A stretch of DNA of 9,009 nt, taken from the NCBI GenBank assembly GCA_024691625.1, contig JAILNL010000056.1, forward strand, positions 1 to 9,009. The letters are read 5' to 3'. The translations under genes were made by a program, and so were the position numbers. Of this stretch, positions 5,275 through 9,009 are shown one piece after another. Below the pieces are notes generated by a model. The model was not told the DNA's origin and ran no database searches. It saw nothing but the letters and a program-made list of their open reading frames with translations. This DNA comes from Schwartzia sp. (in: firmicutes). GTDB lineage: Bacteria > Bacillota > Negativicutes > Selenomonadales > Selenomonadaceae. Positions within the stretch are counted from its first letter, which is position 1. Each line of letters starts with the position of its first letter.

Positions 5275-7905
5275 TTATTGTTCTTCGGGGTCCTCCAACA
5301 ACGCAACAACATCATTTGTTAAAACATCAAAATCCTCATCAAACTCCTCATCCCGTTTTTCCCGATTGAAGAAATGGAATCCCCATATTTTATACTCGTT
5401 ATCATCCGCAAATACTTTAACAGGCACAGCTTCATTTTCAAGTTGCAATAGGAATTTTTCTTTCCATGCGTCTTTTTCAAGGAGGTGTGTTCCCTTAGGT
5501 TCTATGAAAATCTGTAACTGCTCATACCCTGAGATTTTATCCTTTTGTAAAAATAGCACGTAGTCCGGTTCAAACCGTTCTCCATCATCGAATGAATAGA
5601 TGTGTAACACGCGCTCATTGCGTACGAGATAAACCTTGCTGTATGCCTTACGCAACTTGTCAACATAATCGCGAAAATATGCGACAAACGCCTTCTCTTC
5701 CGATGTTCCGAAGTTATCTGTGTAGGCAAACCAGTCCTCTTCTGAAAGATCTATTTTCCACTCTTTTTTGACCGACGAATCATTTTGTGAAACACCTATT
5801 CCGCCATCATGCGGGTCAGTGTAATTGACAGTTTTATCTTTGAAGATTTCATTAACCTTCTTCGCATGAAATTCCTTTGTTCCCTGATATGTTTCCTCAA
5901 TATCAGATATAGCCGCCGCAATTTTTCCAAGCACATAAAATGACGCGTTATATAGCGCCTGCATGGTCGGTTTTTCTTCCCTGCTCTTTATTTCAATCTT
6001 TACCTTCCCAAGATAATTTTCATCAGTTATAAACTGTCGAATGGAACTGATATTAGGGAAGTAGTCATGCAGTGTCTTAAACTTAAAAATTGGATATTTC
6101 ATGAGTGCCTTATGAACAATGGCATAATTTATTTCAGCGATTTCTTTGATAGATATACGCGTTGTTTTGGTAACAACTTTCTGCTCAGCAGACACTTCAT
6201 TCTCCTGCATCACAGCGTCTATGCCGGAAGCTCCGATATTATCCGCAAACCGAAAAATATTATCCCGAATAGTAGGCGAAAGACCGCATACTTCCTTACG
6301 ATCTTTAACAATCCTCTCATTGAGAAAAACGACTCCATCCTGAAACAACTTATCTGCTTTGAAATCATCCTTCAGAATATACTCACGTTGAACAATATTA
6401 TCCGTGTTCAATCCAATCTCACGAAGCGCTCCTTTTAATTCCGTAACATAACGATGGTCATTTTGACAATGATAGTAAAGCGTCTCAAGCACCCGTAAAG
6501 GCGAGGTTACATCATCATCGTATTTCCTCTGAAATTTCGGCTGTTCATCATCAAGCTGAAACGGACAGTATCTTGCTCCGCGTCCAATAAGCTGTGCCTC
6601 GGAAATAGTCGCGGCAGACAACGTTTTACCGCCTGACTGCCGTGTCTCATATAATCGCACAATATCGAAAAGATTCAGCACATCCCAGCCCTCGTCCAGT
6701 TTCCTGACTTCGAAAACAGCACGGTATGGGTTGTCAGCATCTTCCAAGGAATTGAGGATAAGCTGATTCTTCGTCGCATCTTCCTCATCATTTGCCGAAA
6801 TACAGTGTTCCTCTGAAAAATCGTCTCGTATTTCTGCTGCCAGTGTTTCAAGCGAAATATTATTCTCCTCAAAATAGCAAAACGCCTGATTTATGATTTC
6901 GTTATTCTCAGTACGAAAAAGTTCTTCAAGCTGTGCTCCTGTCAGCTTTTTTACGGTCTCAATAAAATCCGCCATAAAACTTTGACTGTCAGGTATTTTT
7001 GCTGCCTTAAAAAGAACTACCGGTTTTATTGACCGATGATTATCCTGAAAAACCTTCAACCGATACTGACTGAGGACGAGAGCCATTAACGCCCTCTTCA
7101 TCGCGGGCATATCGGAGCGCAGTGTAAGAATATCCTTGGAGTATTTATCGTTGTAAAACTTTGTCAAAGGATAATCAAAAACGATTTTATTCTCATATTC
7201 TCTGCGAATTTGAGTATTCGCCAAATCGCATGTCGCCGTAAACTCCAACAGTAAATTGTCCGTATTGCACTCAAAAATCCGACGCACGGTTTCTTCCCAT
7301 GAGAGATAAAATTTTTCTTCCTTTGCTGAACGCTTCTTTTTCGTATCCGCATTCAGATGATGCGCTTCGTCAGAAAGAAGTACAACCTTCTGCCCTTCAA
7401 AGTCTTCAAGTGTCATGGAATTTTCCTTTGCAACCCGCATATTCGTCTGCAAGCCTTGTGTTGTTGCGAAGCAAATATTTATGGCGTTATTGTCCGCAGA
7501 CTGGAAATTATCTACCCGCCGTATTTGCACACGTTCACCGTCAAGAACAATATTATCAGCAAAAAGATACTTCGTTGAAACGGCGTTAATGAAGTTTTCC
7601 TTTGTTTTCTCTACAATATTTGACAGATTCACAAAGAACAAAAAGTTACGATAACCCTGCTTGTACAAATACAACATCAATCCTGCCATAATCAACGTTT
7701 TTCCGCTTCCGGTAGCCATGTGGAAAAGGACTTGAAGTGGCTTAGGACGATTTCCTTCAAAATGAGTAATAAAATTTTCAAACGCTTCTCTTTGATAAGG
7801 GCGCAATTCAAAATTAGGATTCAAGTTTTCGCCGATGTAACCCGGCACCTCTTTCGCATATCCTTGTTCTCGCAGAACATCAATTTTTTCGTACAGGAAA
7901 GCCAT
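5275..7905 (-). CDS. res: Type III restriction enzyme, Res subunit (helicase-nuclease)
   Basis: This 876-residue superfamily 2 helicase/translocase with a C-terminal endonuclease is the restriction subunit that acts with Mod; the complex uses ATP to communicate between sites and cleave unmethylated foreign DNA. Visible in order: Q-motif-like RPYQREA (35-41), Walker A ATGSGKT (64-70), DEAH box (179-182), motif III FTAT (222-225), GWDV (406-409), motif VI QLIGRGAR (438-445), and a PD-ExK nuclease with EPD (779-781) and EPK (802-804). All catalytic motifs look intact. It is somewhat shorter than EcoP15I Res. The start is ATG at 7905: GGGGAGG (7913-7919) lies 7 bases upstream, while the in-frame GTG at 7911 almost touches it. 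The Shine-Dalgarno is encoded inside the last codons of mod and only 2 bases separate the genes, so the two are co-expressed. Confidence 0.93.
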   Translation of the reverse strand: MAFLYEKIDVLREQGYAKEVPGYIGENLNPNFELRPYQREAFENFITHFEGNRPKPLQVLFHMATGSGKTLIMAGLMLYLYKQGYRNFLFFVNLSNIVEKTKENFINAVSTKYLFADNIVLDGERVQIRRVDNFQSADNNAINICFATTQGLQTNMRVAKENSMTLEDFEGQKVVLLSDEAHHLNADTKKKRSAKEEKFYLSWEETVRRIFECNTDNLLLEFTATCDLANTQIRREYENKIVFDYPLTKFYNDKYSKDILTLRSDMPAMKRALMALVLSQYRLKVFQDNHRSIKPVVLFKAAKIPDSQSFMADFIETVKKLTGAQLEELFRTENNEIINQAFCYFEENNISLETLAAEIRDDFSEEHCISANDEEDATKNQLILNSLEDADNPYRAVFEVRKLDEGWDVLNLFDIVRLYETRQSGGKTLSAATISEAQLIGRGARYCPFQLDDEQPKFQRKYDDDVTSPLRVLETLYYHCQNDHRYVTELKGALREIGLNTDNIVQREYILKDDFKADKLFQDGVVFLNERIVKDRKEVCGLSPTIRDNIFRFADNIGASGIDAVMQENEVSAEQKVVTKTTRISIKEIAEINYAIVHKALMKYPIFKFKTLHDYFPNISSIRQFITDENYLGKVKIEIKSREEKPTMQALYNASFYVLGKIAAAISDIEETYQGTKEFHAKKVNEIFKDKTVNYTDPHDGGIGVSQNDSSVKKEWKIDLSEEDWFAYTDNFGTSEEKAFVAYFRDYVDKLRKAYSKVYLVRNERVLHIYSFDDGERFEPDYVLFLQKDKISGYEQLQIFIEPKGTHLLEKDAWKEKFLLQLENEAVPVKVFADDNEYKIWGFHFFNREKRDEEFDEDFDVLTNDVVALLEDPEEQ

Positions 7906-7907
7906 TT

Positions 7908-9009
7908 TCACGCCTCCCCATAGAAGCTCTTTGTGAATGCCTTGTCTGTGTTGGAAATAGCATATTCCTCATCATCCATGTCGCAGGTATTTACATAGAG
8001 CAAATTCTTATCCAAGAGTTCCATTAAGAAGCGTTTCTTATCGTCAAAGGAAAGGGCTGCATAATCTCCCGCAGCTTCGTCAATAACCTTTGGATTTACC
8101 TTATAGCTGATATATCCAGATTTTTTCATCCTGCCGTAAATCTCAGCAAGAACTTTCTCTTCTTGTGCAGCTTCAATTTCATCAACGAAGGATTGATTTA
8201 GCTTTGCCAATTCGCAGTAAACAAAAGAGCCACCGCCCTGCCAGTTGACTGCTTTTGAAATACCTGATTGCTCGCCGGCGATAACTTTTTCTAACCGTGG
8301 AATGGAAACCGTTTCAATATAATCCATTTGTTCACAGCCAATAAATTTCCTACCCATTTTCAGAGCAACGGCTTGTGTTGTGGCAGAACCCATGAAAAAA
8401 TCAAGTACATAATCACCTTCGTTAGTGGAAAGCTCAATAGCCCGTTGAATTAAATCTTCCGGCTTGGGGTTAGTAAACACAGATTTACCAAAAATCTCAA
8501 CCTGATCTTTTGTGGCATTAGTATTCGTATCGAGATCCTGCCAAATTATAGATTGTTCTACATCATGCCATATTGTACTTGTCGCCTTTCCTTTGCCCAA
8601 ATCTTTTACTTCATCATAATAGGTCTTTAATTGTGGTCTTGCGGTTCCGCTAGCACCGAATCTAATGCGGTTATCGTCAAGATATGCTATATAATTATCA
8701 TAGTCGGTACGCCAACATCTGCCTTGGGGCGGTATATATTCTTCACCAGTATTGGGATTTTTGATAGAATATGAAAGGTTTTGTCTAATGCCTGGAGCAT
8801 CAAATGGTTCTAAGCGATATTTACCTCGTCCATCATTATCATCATAGGCAAAACTTTCAATATCTAAAGCTAATCTAAAATTATTTTTTTCTATAGCGGA
8901 TAACTTTTTTGCATACACTAAAATATGTGTGTTATTTTCAGATATGTAGCCATCACTCGAAATGGATTTTCTCGATTCCCAGGTTACATCCGCAATAAAA
9001 TTGTCCATA
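7908..9009 (-). CDS. mod: Type III DNA methyltransferase, Mod subunit (5' part beyond window)
   Basis: This is the C-terminal 366 residues or so of an N6-adenine methyltransferase (beta class), the modification and target-recognition subunit of the Type III system. Visible: end of the catalytic half (DNFIADVTWESRK..., HILVYAKK near 29-35), a target-recognition stretch, TNPKPEDLIQRAIELS (179-194; motif X region), AdoMet-binding motif I VLDFFMGSATTQAV (201-214), and the FIGCEQMDY strand (222-230). In beta-class enzymes the DPPY motif precedes motif I, so it should lie past the window end. The reading frame is open at the edge; the ATG at 9008 is probably an internal Met and not the start, since the text begins in mid-domain. 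Motif I reads GSATT, where GSGTT is the common form. The stop is TGA at 7908-7910, followed at once by res. Confidence 0.92.
   Translation of the reverse strand, partial: MDNFIADVTWESRKSISSDGYISENNTHILVYAKKLSAIEKNNFRLALDIESFAYDDNDGRGKYRLEPFDAPGIRQNLSYSIKNPNTGEEYIPPQGRCWRTDYDNYIAYLDDNRIRFGASGTARPQLKTYYDEVKDLGKGKATSTIWHDVEQSIIWQDLDTNTNATKDQVEIFGKSVFTNPKPEDLIQRAIELSTNEGDYVLDFFMGSATTQAVALKMGRKFIGCEQMDYIETVSIPRLEKVIAGEQSGISKAVNWQGGGSFVYCELAKLNQSFVDEIEAAQEEKVLAEIYGRMKKSGYISYKVNPKVIDEAAGDYAALSFDDKKRFLMELLDKNLLYVNTCDMDDEEYAISNTDKAFTKSFYGEA

Noticed and set aside
7909..7911. GTG at 7911 as the res start
   Set aside because: It is only one base from the GGGGAGG Shine-Dalgarno; the ATG at 7905 has the proper 7-base spacing.
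8884..8890. Run of seven T (A7 in the mod coding strand) as a phase-variation tract
   Set aside because: It is too short to be convincing, and no tetra- or pentanucleotide repeat typical of phase-variable mod genes is visible in this part.

Overview
The window looks like part of a bacterial chromosome from a Firmicutes-type organism. Shine-Dalgarno sequences are strong and purine-rich, TTG start codons are used, intrinsic terminators are compact, and sigma-70-type promoters are easy to read. Negativicutes is a plausible class, but this is only an impression from protein style and no rRNA or other marker gene is present. There are two zones. The left part (about 1-3246) is more GC-rich and holds metabolic genes. 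The right part (about 3262-9009) is visibly more AT-rich and holds accessory, mobile or defence-type genes.

Left zone: two tandem, translationally coupled PaaI-type hotdog thioesterases lie on the + strand (129-584 and 577-1023). Both use TTG starts behind strong Shine-Dalgarno sequences. They converge, across a bidirectional terminator (1029-1070), with a minus-strand pair: a class II (FucA-like) aldolase at 3246-2587 followed 13 bases later by a complete phosphomannomutase/phosphoglucomutase family enzyme at 2573-1074. The aldolase is interrupted at codon 110 by an in-frame TAG. The reading frame is kept on both sides and all expected catalytic residues are still encoded, so a single AAG-to-TAG change would explain it. 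The gene is therefore either a very recent nonsense pseudogene or an amber-readthrough candidate.

Right zone: a Phd/YefM antitoxin and RelE toxin pair (3914-3262, minus) has a near-consensus promoter and a 12-bp palindromic operator candidate, and sits only 15 bp upstream of the aldolase. Divergent from it is a free-standing fic gene on the + strand, with its own consensus promoter (4047-4075) and terminator (5118-5144); it encodes a Fic AMP-transferase-type protein with a C-terminal winged helix. Then comes a convergent minus-strand Type III restriction-modification operon: mod, cut off by the window end at 9009, and a complete res (7905-5275) with helicase motifs and a PD-ExK nuclease, ending at its own hairpin. 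Between the fic and res terminators lies an unexplained repeat cluster: a 7-bp-arm dyad plus three perfect 12-bp direct repeats.

Reading as a whole: a small defence/stress island (toxin-antitoxin, Fic, Type III R-M) abuts a metabolic operon whose first gene carries a premature stop. Nothing here is clearly an entirely new system. The most notable points are the amber-interrupted but otherwise intact aldolase, the thioesterase pair in which one copy has lost the usual acidic residue, and the repeat cluster at 5161-5206.
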